From the NCBI RefSeq assembly GCF_900100785.1, contig NZ_FNCP01000004.1, positions 62,001 through 126,000 of the forward strand: 64,000 bases of DNA, given 5' to 3'. Shown one piece after another: positions 52,704 to 61,571 of this stretch; the stretch's first letter is position 1, and each line of letters begins with the position of its first letter. The position numbers were made by a program, and so were the translations under genes. The notes under the pieces were generated by a model. It did no database searches. It saw only the letters and a program-made list of their open reading frames with translations, and was not told the DNA's origin. The stretch is from Desulfosporosinus hippei DSM 8344 (GTDB lineage: Bacteria; Bacillota; Desulfitobacteriia; Desulfitobacteriales; Desulfitobacteriaceae).

Positions 52704-53450
52704 CTAAATAAAATACCCTCCATTGATATCGATCACCGCACCTGTCATGTAGGATGCAGAATCAGCCGCGACAAACACCGCAACATCGGCGATTTCAGCC
52801 GGTTCTGCCAAACGACCGGCAGGAATCCTGGCAATGAGTGCCTGAAGTTGTTCTTCAGGATATTTCATCATCATATCCGTTTTAATATAACCGGGGGCCA
52901 GGGCATTACAGGTAATTCCTTTGGACATGTTCTCAACCGCTGTAACTTTAGTTAAGCCGATTAAACCAGATTTTGCCGACGCATAATACCCTGTCCCAGA
53001 AATACCTAGTCTGGCCGTAAGAGATGAGATATTGACAATTCGGCCATAATTATTTTGCCTCATACTAGGCAATACAGCTTTTGTACAGATGAAAGGCCCG
53101 GTAAGATTTACATTCATTACCGCATTCCAATTCTGTAAATTGCCTTTATGGATCAAACCGTCACGATTAATACCGGCATTGTTAACAAGGATATCGATAC
53201 GACCGAAACGTGCTAGGATTTCCTCAACCATCTTATTGACTTCATTTTCTTGAGTCACGTCCGCGAGAAAAACCTCAGCGTCTGTTCCTATTTTACGAAG
53301 CTCTGAGACGGTCTCCCGGGCTTTTACTTCATTCTGGGAGATATCGTTAATTGCCAGTTTAGCCCCCTCATTTGCTAAGGCGAAAGCAATTGCTTTACCT
53401 AATCCCTGACCGCTGCCTGTTACCAGAGCAACTCTGTCTTTAATTTTCAT
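52704..53450 (-). CDS. Short-chain dehydrogenase/reductase (FabG/PhaB-like)
   Basis: 248 residues. NAD(P)-binding TGSGQGLGKA, NNAGIN, catalytic Ser (NISSLTARLGISG), YxxxK (YYASAKSGL), and APGYIKTDMM are all present; this is closest to 3-oxoacyl/acetoacetyl-CoA reductases. It is the first gene of the sigma-54 operon with meaB and the mutase, so it probably oxidises or reduces a hydroxyacyl-CoA made or used by the mutase. Confidence 0.9.
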   Translation of the reverse strand: MKIKDRVALVTGSGQGLGKAIAFALANEGAKLAINDISQNEVKARETVSELRKIGTDAEVFLADVTQENEVNKMVEEILARFGRIDILVNNAGINRDGLIHKGNLQNWNAVMNVNLTGPFICTKAVLPSMRQNNYGRIVNISSLTARLGISGTGYYASAKSGLIGLTKVTAVENMSKGITCNALAPGYIKTDMMMKYPEEQLQALIARIPAGRLAEPAEIADVAVFVAADSASYMTGAVIDINGGYFI

Positions 53451-53568
53451 GGCTTACCTTCCTTTCGTCCTGATCTTAAATCCTCTCTGCTCGCCCATTT
53501 TCAACTGCAACTGGCTGAGACGAGTCTGCCTGTTCTTTTAGACCTTTAGAGGGCTCATCTAGATTTAA

Positions 53569-53584
53569 TGCAAAACATATGCCA
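53569..53584 (-). promoter_or_regulatory. Sigma-54 promoter of the mutase operon
   Basis: On the minus strand TGGCAT-ATGTT-TTGCA: a perfect match to the -24/-12 form TGGCAY-N5-TTGCW, about 119 bases before the SDR start. It lies between the sigma-54 activator gene and the SDR gene, so the operon is predicted to need that activator. Confidence 0.85.
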
Positions 53585-53595
53585 CTATATTTTAA

Positions 53596-53642
53596 ATATT
53601 CAGATAATATGGCGGGCATTTTTATTGATATTTTCAGACAAT
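53596..53642 (-). promoter_or_regulatory. Putative activator binding sites (UAS)
   Basis: Two related direct elements on the plus strand, ATATTCAGATAAT (53596-53608) and ATATTTTCAGACAAT (53628-53642), lie just upstream of the sigma-54 promoter. Spacing of about 32 bases (three helix turns) fits an enhancer-binding protein site. Confidence 0.4.
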
Positions 53643-53650
53643 TATAGCTA

Positions 53651-53684
53651 AATAAAAAGAAGCGATGCTCTATTGCATCGCTTC
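53651..53684 (-). terminator. Terminator of the sigma-54 activator gene
   Basis: GAAGCGATGC/GCATCGCTTC, perfect 10-base stem with 6-base loop, followed on the minus strand by a T-rich tract. It isolates the activator gene from the operon it controls. Confidence 0.9.
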
Positions 53685-53717
53685 AGGTCATTTTACCGGC
53701 AATCCCTGATGCACCAG

Positions 53718-55484
53718 CTAATCAGTGATGCTTCTTGGCATCACCAAAGTCTCTTTCCTATAGAGCTTCAGCTTGCGTACTACGGTAGATTGATTTATGC
53801 CTAACATTGAAGCAGCTTTCCTGGTACTTTGGGTCAAATGATAGGCTTGTAAGATCATTTTCTTCTCTGTTTCGGCTAAGGCATCTTTTAAAAGTCTTAG
53901 CGGAGGCGGAGCTGCAGTTGTTTCTTTTGAGCCGTTGCCTTTAAATAAAGAAGGATCGATCCCTTCATCAGGGCTTAGAATCACCATTCGTTCAATGGTA
54001 TTTTCGAGTTCACGAATGTTTCCCGGCCAATCGTGTTCCGTAAAGGCTTGCATGATTTCCGGAGAAATTTTGCGATTAAGGTTATATTTCTTAGAGAATT
54101 TTCGCATGAAGTACTCCACTAATATAGGAATATCGATTACACGTTCGCGGAGAGGCGGGACATAAATATTGACAACATTTAAGCGATAAAAAAGATCCTG
54201 GCGAAACGTCCCCTCTTTAACCATTTGCTCTAAATTTCGGTTTGTCGCTGTAATCAGGCGCACATCAACAGAAATACTCTGAGTCCCACCCAGGCGGGTA
54301 ATCTCCTTTTCTTGAATCACTCTTAGTAACTTGACTTGAAGGTCAAGAGGAAGTTCACCCACTTCATCGAGGAATAAGGTTCCATTGAAAGCAAGTTCAA
54401 AGATTCCAGGCTTCCCCTTCTTGGCTGCCCCTGTAAAGGCTCCTTCCTCATAACCAAATAGCTCAGACTCTATCAGACTCGGGGAGAGAGCTCCACAATT
54501 AATTTTAATAAAAGGTCCGGTAGATCGTTGGCTTGCTTCGCGAATCATCCGAGTTATAATTTCCTTGCCTACGCCGGATTCCCCAGTGATTAGTACATTT
54601 GTATCCACTCGCGCCACACGAATGGATAATTCCACAACTTTTCGGATTTCAGGGCTATTAAAGATAAAGCCGTCCTCCAGGGCTTTTATTTTTAAGCGGG
54701 ATAGTTCAGAGCGATAGTTATCCATCTCTTGAGAAAATTTATGAAGACTTCGTCTTAGGGAATTTAGTTCAGTCAGGTCTCGTATATTGGCAATGACACG
54801 TACTACCTTTCCCTTAGTATTGAAAACAGGGGTCCCTGTAAACAGAATTTCTCTGCCCTTAATTTCTTGAACCATAGTAGCTGAGTTAAGGGTTTGGAGG
54901 ACTTTGGCTGTGACAAGTTCCGATAAGTAACCTCTTGTGACAAGTTCTGTTACAGGTTCTCCAGTAAAATTCTCTTCAAGGGGAATACCAAGCATTAAGC
55001 GGTAGGCCTTGTTCATGCGGATTATGCAGCCTTGACCATCTGAAATTACTAAACCATCAGCCGATGAATCGATCAAGGCGCTGAGTTCGCTATTCAGTTC
55101 TTGAACAGAATGTATTTGGTGAGAGACCAATTCCAGGTCAGTAATATCTAAAAAAGAACTTACTGCTCCGGTTATTTGCCTATTAATGATAATGGGAGTG
55201 CGATTGGTTAATACTGTTCTATCTCCAATCTGCAGCTTAACCCCATATTGGGGCTTAGCACTATGTAAAACATCTTTGATCCTAGATAAAAGAATAAGTT
55301 CATTAACATCACGGCCAATAATTTCTTCACCGCAGACCATAAACTTCTTGGCAGTTTCGTTGATATAGGTTATTTTTCCATTGATATCAACAGCGATAAT
55401 TCCACTGTAGATTGAGTCAAGCACAGCTCGAAGTTCATTCATAAGAATTTCTGGCTTCTGGCTCTCTGTACTTTCATAGCCCAT
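53718..55484 (-). CDS. Sigma-54-dependent activator with PAS domains
   Basis: About 588 residues. Two PAS domains (about 15-120 and 140-245; MNELRAVLDSIYSGIIAVDI, LIDSSADGLVISDGQG) precede an AAA+ sigma-54 activation domain with Walker A TGESGVGKE, the sigma-contact loop GAFTGA, Walker B GTLFLDEVGEL, and a Fis-type HTH at the end (KAASMLGINQSTVVRKLKLYR). The start at 55484 has a purine-rich GGGGGAAC upstream; the frame is open to 55499. PAS domains probably bind a small metabolite such as an acyl-CoA or acid. Confidence 0.95.
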   Translation of the reverse strand: MGYESTESQKPEILMNELRAVLDSIYSGIIAVDINGKITYINETAKKFMVCGEEIIGRDVNELILLSRIKDVLHSAKPQYGVKLQIGDRTVLTNRTPIIINRQITGAVSSFLDITDLELVSHQIHSVQELNSELSALIDSSADGLVISDGQGCIIRMNKAYRLMLGIPLEENFTGEPVTELVTRGYLSELVTAKVLQTLNSATMVQEIKGREILFTGTPVFNTKGKVVRVIANIRDLTELNSLRRSLHKFSQEMDNYRSELSRLKIKALEDGFIFNSPEIRKVVELSIRVARVDTNVLITGESGVGKEIITRMIREASQRSTGPFIKINCGALSPSLIESELFGYEEGAFTGAAKKGKPGIFELAFNGTLFLDEVGELPLDLQVKLLRVIQEKEITRLGGTQSISVDVRLITATNRNLEQMVKEGTFRQDLFYRLNVVNIYVPPLRERVIDIPILVEYFMRKFSKKYNLNRKISPEIMQAFTEHDWPGNIRELENTIERMVILSPDEGIDPSLFKGNGSKETTAAPPPLRLLKDALAETEKKMILQAYHLTQSTRKAASMLGINQSTVVRKLKLYRKETLVMPRSITD

Positions 55485-55554
55485 TAAAGGTTCCCCCAAT
55501 CGTTAAGTCTGGAATCCCTGTTAAATTCTAAAATAGCTCGATTTCGAACAAGTC

Positions 55555-55998
55555 CTATCTCTCCCAGAAATTATATTTTGGCTCAACTGCTTTGAATATA
55601 AATCTTAATGTCATAATGACAGATGCAAGTCTATACTTCATCTCAATTGGTACTGTGTTAGTGTCGTTAATAAAATCTAAAACATCCTGCTCTTTGATGT
55701 TTGCAAATTTAGCAATAGTATTAGCACTTATCTTATGCACTTCAATAAGCACTTCTAAAAATGCTTTGAATTTGAAATCAGGTTCTTCATTGACAATATT
55801 GTCTAACATTAGCAGTAAGGAAAGAAAAGAATGCCACCATTCATGGCCTGTTGGTATTTCAAACTTATGTCCATCAATTTTTACTCCTAACAAATGCGAT
55901 AGGCATTCCGTGCTCATTCAGAAATCGTCCGTCAATGTACTCAATATTTCTTCTGCTTCATTAAAACCTATATTCTTAATCTTAATTATCTCTGGCAT
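55555..55998 (-). pseudogene. Helical protein gene with in-frame TGA
   Basis: The intact frame 55555-55917 gives 120 residues (HEWWHSFLSLLLMLDNIVNE; EQDVLDFINDTNTVPIEMKY). In the same frame upstream, CGAGGTG and ATG 55998 encode MPEIIKIKNIGFNEAEEILS followed by TLTDDF, then TGA (55920-55918), then the ATG of the intact frame. This could be one gene with a nonsense mutation, or two coupled small genes. The tail is shared with 48327-48584. Function is unknown. Confidence 0.55.
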
Positions 55999-56170
55999 TA
56001 TTTCACCTCGAATTTCAATCTTGTAAAAGTTAATGTACTACTACAGAGATTTTTCCTCTCTTCGAAATCATCATGTTTTCACCCTAATGTCCAGTTATTA
56101 ATCCTTACATATAAAAAAGTGTATAAAAAAAATCCTTGATAGTGTTCTAATGATGTATCACAGTTCCGAC

Positions 56171-56260
56171 ATGTGAAACCTTCCTTTATTATACAGTACA
56201 TGTGTCAAATATTGAAAGATAAAAAGCATCTACCTTCATTCAGCAGATGCTTTAATGATT
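56171..56260. repeat. Dispersed repeat (about 91 bp), copy 2
   Basis: Counterpart of 45337-45428. Here it continues upstream (minus strand) into the YwbE-like remnant, showing that the repeat is the downstream flank of that gene. Confidence 0.7.
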
Positions 56261-56365
56261 CCTATTTCCCCATCCTCAAGTCGTACTTTAATTCCCCTGG
56301 GATGTCTCTGGGAGTTCCGCTCCATACTCTGAGCAGTACTCCGGTCACGGTTAAATTTGTCTCAA
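56236..56365 (-). pseudogene. YwbE-like protein remnant
   Basis: Minus-strand reading ends RHPRGIKVRLEDGEIGIIKA, SAE, stop (56236), the conserved C-terminus of YwbE proteins (HPRGIKVRLEDGQVG). The preceding LTVTGVLLRVWSG lies in another frame, so the gene is frameshifted and lacks its start. Confidence 0.65.
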
Positions 56366-56661
56366 ATAGCTTTGGTAATGCTCGATAGCCATAAATATTA
56401 ATAATATTCAAATACGAATATTCGTTTGTAGAATCTTTCTAAAAGCGCCAAATGCCATTGAAGTTTATTATGCCTAAGGGTATAATAAACGCAGTAAAAC
56501 TAGTTTGAATTATCAGAACAATTAGTCCGTTATGATACAATCCTTTAAAACAGGGCTTTTTTTGCGATCGCTTTCTTCTATTCATCAAAAAGTTAATAGT
56601 TTTTAAGTAAAAAATGCCGTTATCATCATAGTCTATATTTATGGAAAGGAGTTATTAAATA
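56366..56661. other. Intergenic, AT-rich
   Basis: No gene or strong signal is seen. AATATTCAAATACGAATATTCG at 56407-56426 is a partial palindrome. Confidence 0.35.
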
Positions 56662-56790
56662 ATGAAAAGAAGAGCATTGTCAATGGTCTTACCCCTGGAT
56701 ATTTTAATAGTACCCAAACCATTACTTGGAAAGTACACCTTCGAAATTAATGGGGTTTGTGATCTTTGTGCTAAAAAGGAAATGAAATAA
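56662..56790 (+). CDS. Small ORF or 5' remnant of an exported protein gene
   Basis: 42 residues after GAAAGGAG. The start (MKRRALSMVLPLDILIV) looks like a signal peptide whose hydrophobic core is degraded; the end (GVCDLCAKKEMK) has a CxxC. It may be a real short peptide or the start of a decayed exported protein such as a copper amine oxidase-domain protein. A minus-strand frame over the same bases is judged spurious. Confidence 0.35.
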   Translation: MKRRALSMVLPLDILIVPKPLLGKYTFEINGVCDLCAKKEMK

Positions 56791-56910
56791 AGATGAACTC
56801 CACAGTATGTTTTACCCTTAGCTATAACAAAAACAGAAACTTCTGAACCATAAATTCGATCGGCAAAGCACTTATTCAGGTGCGGGCAGATCAAATGAGG
56901 AGAGATGAGC

Positions 56911-58950
56911 ATGGCCACACGTCAAGTGTATTGGAACATTGAAGGAGAGCATTGGCTCTATTTGTTCTTCATCATTGCCCTTATTTTCTTCGGCTACGGA
57001 GTGTACAAACGAGTGTCACTTTGGAAATTAGGTCAGCCTGAGAATCGCTGGAAGAATCTATGGCCAGGCCTAAAAGATATTATTGTCTATGGATTCGGGC
57101 ATAAGAGAATCCTCAAAGATTCTTATCCGGGAATTATGCACCTTTGTATTTTTTGGGGATTTGTATTCTTAGCCTTTGCCACAGCAATAATTACTTTGCA
57201 AGCTGATTTTGGCTTGCAAATATTCCACGGCTGGCTTTATCTGTTTATAAAGCTGACCGCAAATCTCTTTGGATTGGCGGCAATCCTCGGTATCCTAATA
57301 GCAGCATATCGTCGCTATATCCAAAGACCCGATCGCCTAGACAATAAAACGGATGACGCAATCACACTAGGCTTAATATTTGTAATACTGCTAACCGGCT
57401 TCCTAATTGAAGGAGCTCGGATTGCTGCAGCACCTGATCCCTGGGCCGGATGGGGATTTATTGGCCAATGGATATCAATTCCCCTCAAAGCCTATCTCAA
57501 CCAGGCACAGTTACTTTCCTTGCATAGATTTTTATGGTGGTTCCATCTGCTCTTAGCAATGTCGTTCATCGCTTACTTCCCTTATTCGAAGCTGTTCCAT
57601 GTACTATTGGGTCCATTAAATATGGTTTTCCGTAACAGAGGACCCATCGGAATCCCTGAGCTTATTAATTTTGAAGATGAAAGTCTGGAAACCTTTGGGA
57701 AAAGTCAGCTTCGTGAATTTTCTTGGAAAACTTTATTCAATACGGATGCTTGCTTGCGTTGTGGACGTTGCCAGGATAACTGTCCGGCTTATTTAAGTGG
57801 CAAACACTTAAATCCCAAAAAGATCATTCAGGATATGCGGGTTTTGATGGAAGAAACAGGTACGGCCGTTAAAGCTGTACAGAAAGACGCTTTAGCCAAT
57901 CAAACGGCAGAAGCGGAAACTGCTGCAACCGTAGAGACCGTCGAACTGCCGGTACCTTCTCTCATAGGTGAAGTTATTCCTGAGGAAGACTTATGGTCCT
58001 GTACTACCTGCCGTGCTTGTGAACAGCAATGCCCTGTCTTCGTCGAGCATGTTGATAAAACGATTGATCTGAGACGACATTTAGTCTTAATGGAAAGTAG
58101 GTTCCCTGCTGAGGCTCAGTTAGCCTTCAGAAATATGGAGAATAACGGGAATCCCTGGGGTATCGGTTGGACAACACGGGCCGACTTTTTAAAAGGATTA
58201 GGCGTAAAAACCTGCGCAGAAGATCCTGCAGCTGAATATTTATATTGGCCCGGCTGTTCAGGTGCCTTTGATGCACGTAACCAGAAAGTCTCCGCTGCCT
58301 TAGTCAAACTGTTACAAGCAGCTGGTGTTCATTTTGCAATCTTAGGCAACGAAGAAAAATGCTGTGGTGACTCTGCCCGTAAATTAGGCAATGAATACTT
58401 GTTTTATACATTAGCCTCAGAAAACATTGAAGTCATGAAGGGATATGGGGTTAAGAAAATCATCACTCAATGTCCTCACTGCTTCAACATTCTTAAAAAT
58501 GAGTATCCCCAATTAGACGGAAATTTCGAAGTTGTGCACCATTCAACCTTCTTGCTTGAGCTCGTAAAATCCGGAAAACTTGAGCTGAACAATATTTCCG
58601 GAAAATCAATTACCTATCATGATTCTTGTTATTTAGGCCGCTATAATCAGATCTATGCTCAACCCCGTGAATTACTCAAAATTGTTGGCCTAGAAATAAA
58701 AGAAATGGCTCATACTGGTGAAAAAAGCTTCTGTTGCGGGGCCGGCGGCGGTCGAATGTGGCTGGAAGAACATGAAGGCAAACGAATTAATGTCATGCGT
58801 AGCGAGGAAGCAATTGCCGCTAAGACAGATTATGTAGGTACCGCATGTCCTTTCTGCTTAACCATGATCGTCGACGGAATAGCGTCTCATGAAGCGGGAG
58901 AAGCCTTAAAAGCTCTCGATATTTCCGAAATTTTAGAAGGTTGTATATAA
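56911..58950 (+). CDS. Membrane HdrD-like iron-sulfur protein (ETF:quinone oxidoreductase type)
   Basis: About 679 residues. Six membrane helices of NarI type (residues 18-240, with paired His for haem b) are followed by two 4Fe4S motifs (CLRCGRCQDNCPAYLSGKHL; CTTCRACEQQCPVFVEH) and two CCG domains (GNEEKCCGDSARKLGNE; KSFCCGAGGGRMWLEE). This matches the EMO/DUF224 family, which passes electrons from ETF of acyl-CoA dehydrogenases to menaquinone. GAGGAGAG sets ATG 56911 (an ATG at 56905 is too close). It lies near the mutase operon but has its own terminator; no ETF genes are visible in the window. Confidence 0.9.
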   Translation: MATRQVYWNIEGEHWLYLFFIIALIFFGYGVYKRVSLWKLGQPENRWKNLWPGLKDIIVYGFGHKRILKDSYPGIMHLCIFWGFVFLAFATAIITLQADFGLQIFHGWLYLFIKLTANLFGLAAILGILIAAYRRYIQRPDRLDNKTDDAITLGLIFVILLTGFLIEGARIAAAPDPWAGWGFIGQWISIPLKAYLNQAQLLSLHRFLWWFHLLLAMSFIAYFPYSKLFHVLLGPLNMVFRNRGPIGIPELINFEDESLETFGKSQLREFSWKTLFNTDACLRCGRCQDNCPAYLSGKHLNPKKIIQDMRVLMEETGTAVKAVQKDALANQTAEAETAATVETVELPVPSLIGEVIPEEDLWSCTTCRACEQQCPVFVEHVDKTIDLRRHLVLMESRFPAEAQLAFRNMENNGNPWGIGWTTRADFLKGLGVKTCAEDPAAEYLYWPGCSGAFDARNQKVSAALVKLLQAAGVHFAILGNEEKCCGDSARKLGNEYLFYTLASENIEVMKGYGVKKIITQCPHCFNILKNEYPQLDGNFEVVHHSTFLLELVKSGKLELNNISGKSITYHDSCYLGRYNQIYAQPRELLKIVGLEIKEMAHTGEKSFCCGAGGGRMWLEEHEGKRINVMRSEEAIAAKTDYVGTACPFCLTMIVDGIASHEAGEALKALDISEILEGCI

Positions 58951-58980
58951 TACTGATCTGTCAGACGGAGTAAAATTCTC

Positions 58981-59020
58981 AAGAGCAAGAAGCCCTCTAA
59001 CAAATGGGCTTCTTGCTCTT
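58981..59020. terminator. Terminator after the HdrD-like gene
   Basis: AAGAGCAAGAAGCCC/GGGCTTCTTGCTCTT, perfect 15-base stem with 10-base loop. Confidence 0.9.
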
Positions 59021-59114
59021 GCCTTTCCTGCAGAGCATTTTGGCCTCGATTCAGCCTCTGAATTCACAAACTTATGTTATAATTGAAAAGAAAGTACTCA
59101 ATCGGGAGGTTTAT

Positions 59115-59996
59115 ATGAACCGAATTGTTTCTATATCCGGCAAACTAAAATATATAGGTCTTTTGGGCCTGCCAATGTTCTTTTCGGATGCGCCGATCTG
59201 GAAATACCTTTGGTTGTTCTGGCTGTTTGCTTTTGTGGAGATTTTCGCCTCTTTCTCAATTTTTGTGCAGTCCTTACAGCAGTTGATTGCTATACCCTAT
59301 ATCTATCTTTCCCATGGCTTCCGACTGCCGGATCAAAATAACTATCAGCCTGCCATACGCTATTCCCTACCCTTCAGCGGGGAATGGACAGTGGTCAACG
59401 GCGGACCGGACAAGGAAACCTCTCATTCCTGGAGCATTTTAGCCCAGCGCTACGCCTATGACTTTTTGATCTTGGATGACAACGGTCAAAGCTGTTCCGG
59501 CGACAAAACCCTTTTGCCTAACTACTATTGCTACGGCAAGGAAGTCTTAGCTCCGGCTGACGGAGTTGTTGTGGAAGCAATCGACAAATACCCTGATTCC
59601 CGCACCTATGGCAACGGTTCCGTGGATCATGCCGCCAAAGACATTCGCGGCAATTACATCGTAATCAGGCACGCGGCAAAAGAGTATAGCTTGCTGGCTC
59701 ACCTTCTGCCCCACAGCATTAAGGTCCAGGCGGGCCGGCAGGTAAAGCGCGGCGAACCCATCGCGCAATGCGGCAACTCCGGCAATACAACTGAGCCGCA
59801 TATCCATTTTCAAATTCAGGATGGCCAAAGCTTCCTTGCCTCGGCAGGATTGCCCATTTCCTTTGCGGGAATTAAGACGAAGCCCGCTGAAAACTATGCC
59901 AAATTTGATCCGCGTCCGACATCTGAGCAAAAGGAAATGGATACATCAACGATTCAACGCGGCTCTTGCGTAGGGAATATTGAAAGTTCAATGTAG
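59115..59996 (+). CDS. M23 family metallopeptidase, membrane-anchored
   Basis: About 293 residues. GGGAGG sets ATG 59115; the frame is open to 59004. N-terminal helices (YIGLLGLPMFF; YLWLFWLFAFVEIFASFSIF) anchor it, then a LytM/M23 domain with APADGVVVEA, VIRHAAKEYSLLAHLLP and EPHIHFQI (HxH zinc ligands); a first-ligand candidate is His in SHSWSILAQRYAYDF. It probably cuts peptidoglycan peptides or shares this fold without activity. A single gene with promoter TATAAT at 59078 and a terminator after it. Confidence 0.85.
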   Translation: MNRIVSISGKLKYIGLLGLPMFFSDAPIWKYLWLFWLFAFVEIFASFSIFVQSLQQLIAIPYIYLSHGFRLPDQNNYQPAIRYSLPFSGEWTVVNGGPDKETSHSWSILAQRYAYDFLILDDNGQSCSGDKTLLPNYYCYGKEVLAPADGVVVEAIDKYPDSRTYGNGSVDHAAKDIRGNYIVIRHAAKEYSLLAHLLPHSIKVQAGRQVKRGEPIAQCGNSGNTTEPHIHFQIQDGQSFLASAGLPISFAGIKTKPAENYAKFDPRPTSEQKEMDTSTIQRGSCVGNIESSM

Positions 59997-60055
59997 AATA
60001 GAATCGGCGTGTAAATCTGCATTTCGTCCATGACCAGATGCTTATCACTTGGCTT

Positions 60056-60089
60056 TGAGAACAATCTTCAATTGTTCTCGGGTTTTTTC
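60056..60089 (+). terminator. Terminator after the M23 gene
   Basis: GAGAACAAT/ATTGTTCTC with a 5-base loop, then GGG and six T residues. Confidence 0.9.
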
Positions 60090-60243
60090 TACCCACCGGC
60101 TACACCTTAGCTCCCAGGTATCCATCGCTCTGTAGAACCCCAAATCCAATTACGACATTCCGTATCTCTATCCAGCCTTAAGCAGTTTTTTCGCCCTCCT
60201 TTAGCCGACAACCACTCAGATACGAGTTGCTGTGGGCTATTAT

Positions 60244-61026
60244 TTATTTTTTATCCTTTGCATTCACCTCGGCAACTCGACCGATCTCATACTGCTCCAT
60301 AACTTGCGACAAATTCACCTCCCCCATTCGTTCTGCAGGAAAATAAGAAACAGCAAGGGAATTGACCCATGAGACTGCTTGATTTTCACTTTGCGGCTTA
60401 TTAGATAGGGGCAAAATGCGAATGCTATACTCACGGACAGGAATATCTTGTTCATGTAAAACAGCTTCTAAAGCTTTGGCGACTTCTGCAATTTTACTAA
60501 AGGAAACATCATCACTAAACAATGTCACATCAACCGTAAGTGGCAGCGGAGGATTGTGAATATCCAATGTCATATCCCGTTCAAGTTTCGTTGAATCTCC
60601 CTCCTTGACAAAAGGAAGTGCGATATGATCAAAGTCATAATCAAGCTCACCGCCAATCATCTCTTTCGCGATTTCCCGCAGCTCTTCATCCAATCTCCGA
60701 AAGGTGGTAAAGTTGTTAGCAACCTCGTACTCGTAGTCATCGCGTATGACATTTCCATAGCTGTCAACATAGATGCTAAAGGCAGTGTCCTCGCTCGTAC
60801 CAGACTGTACAAACACAAAATAAGAACTGAACTTGAAATTGTAATTGGATTTTTCAATTTTCAGATTCAGATCACTGTACTTTGTGTCAATGTATTGTTG
60901 AGCGGCTTTTTTGGCTAAGGCATTAGATACAGGATTACCGACAAAGCTGTTTACAAAAAGCAGCAATAAGATAATAAGCCCAAATCCAAGGGCTCCAGCC
61001 AATATCTTTTTCATTTTTAAATTCAT
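60244..61026 (-). CDS. YfjL-like membrane-anchored protein
   Basis: 260 residues. One N-terminal helix (ILAGALGFGLIILLLLFVNSF) and an outer domain with AAQQYIDTKYSDLNLKIEKS and FSIYVDSYGNVIRDDYE, a pattern of YfjL-like/PepSY-like exported proteins. It is the third gene of the ECF operon, 14 bases after the anti-sigma gene, so it probably belongs to the envelope stress response. No enzymatic motif. Confidence 0.75.
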   Translation of the reverse strand: MNLKMKKILAGALGFGLIILLLLFVNSFVGNPVSNALAKKAAQQYIDTKYSDLNLKIEKSNYNFKFSSYFVFVQSGTSEDTAFSIYVDSYGNVIRDDYEYEVANNFTTFRRLDEELREIAKEMIGGELDYDFDHIALPFVKEGDSTKLERDMTLDIHNPPLPLTVDVTLFSDDVSFSKIAEVAKALEAVLHEQDIPVREYSIRILPLSNKPQSENQAVSWVNSLAVSYFPAERMGEVNLSQVMEQYEIGRVAEVNAKDKK

Positions 61027-61040
61027 TTTATCTCTCCCTC

Positions 61041-61571
61041 TTACTTCTTAAATGCATAGCATAATAGTCCGGCAATCAGAACACCCACGGCACTAAATGC
61101 TGCAAATACCCCAGACCACCAAGCTGACATGATGATTAAGTCTACTACAGTCGAGTAGGTTAAAAAGCCTTTCACTATTTCACGAATACTTACCCATACG
61201 AATGAAAACAAAAACAAACCAAGCGGCACAAAATATGATTTCTTCTTGAAGAGCATATAGCCAAAGCCCCCGATTGCAGGCATTATAAGCGCATTGTAGA
61301 ACATACTCATACCATCGGAGAGTACCATGCCAATCAGTGTCCCAGCAAAAATAACACTGAGTAAAAATAATGTGATCTGCTTTTTGAGTTTAATCAATAC
61401 AACCACATCATCCATAGCTGGGTTTGCCGCCGTTTTTCCGCCCAAGGCCTTCGCACAATCTTCACAGATCTCAATATGGTTCATTACCAGAGCACAGCTT
61501 TCCTCACTGGCAATACCATCTTTTACAAGCGGCATTAAGTCCATACAAACATTACAGGAAATCTGATTCAC
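61041..61571 (-). CDS. Membrane anti-sigma factor (zinc-finger type)
   Basis: 176 residues. CNVCMDLMPLVKDGIASEES and HIEICEDC give the zinc-binding HxxxCxxC region. Four membrane helices follow (ITLFLLSVIFAGTLIGMVL onwards). It overlaps the ECF sigma gene by 20 bases. Paralogue of 36600-37052 with one helix more. Confidence 0.9.
   Translation of the reverse strand: MNQISCNVCMDLMPLVKDGIASEESCALVMNHIEICEDCAKALGGKTAANPAMDDVVVLIKLKKQITLFLLSVIFAGTLIGMVLSDGMSMFYNALIMPAIGGFGYMLFKKKSYFVPLGLFLFSFVWVSIREIVKGFLTYSTVVDLIIMSAWWSGVFAAFSAVGVLIAGLLCYAFKK

Noticed and set aside
55918-55920. TGA as a selenocysteine codon
   Set aside because: No selenoprotein family, no visible SECIS hairpin after it, and an ATG follows directly.
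56655-56918. Minus-strand ORF of 87 codons
   Set aside because: It is antisense to a short plus-strand frame with a good ribosome binding site and runs into the HdrD-like start; no domain is seen.
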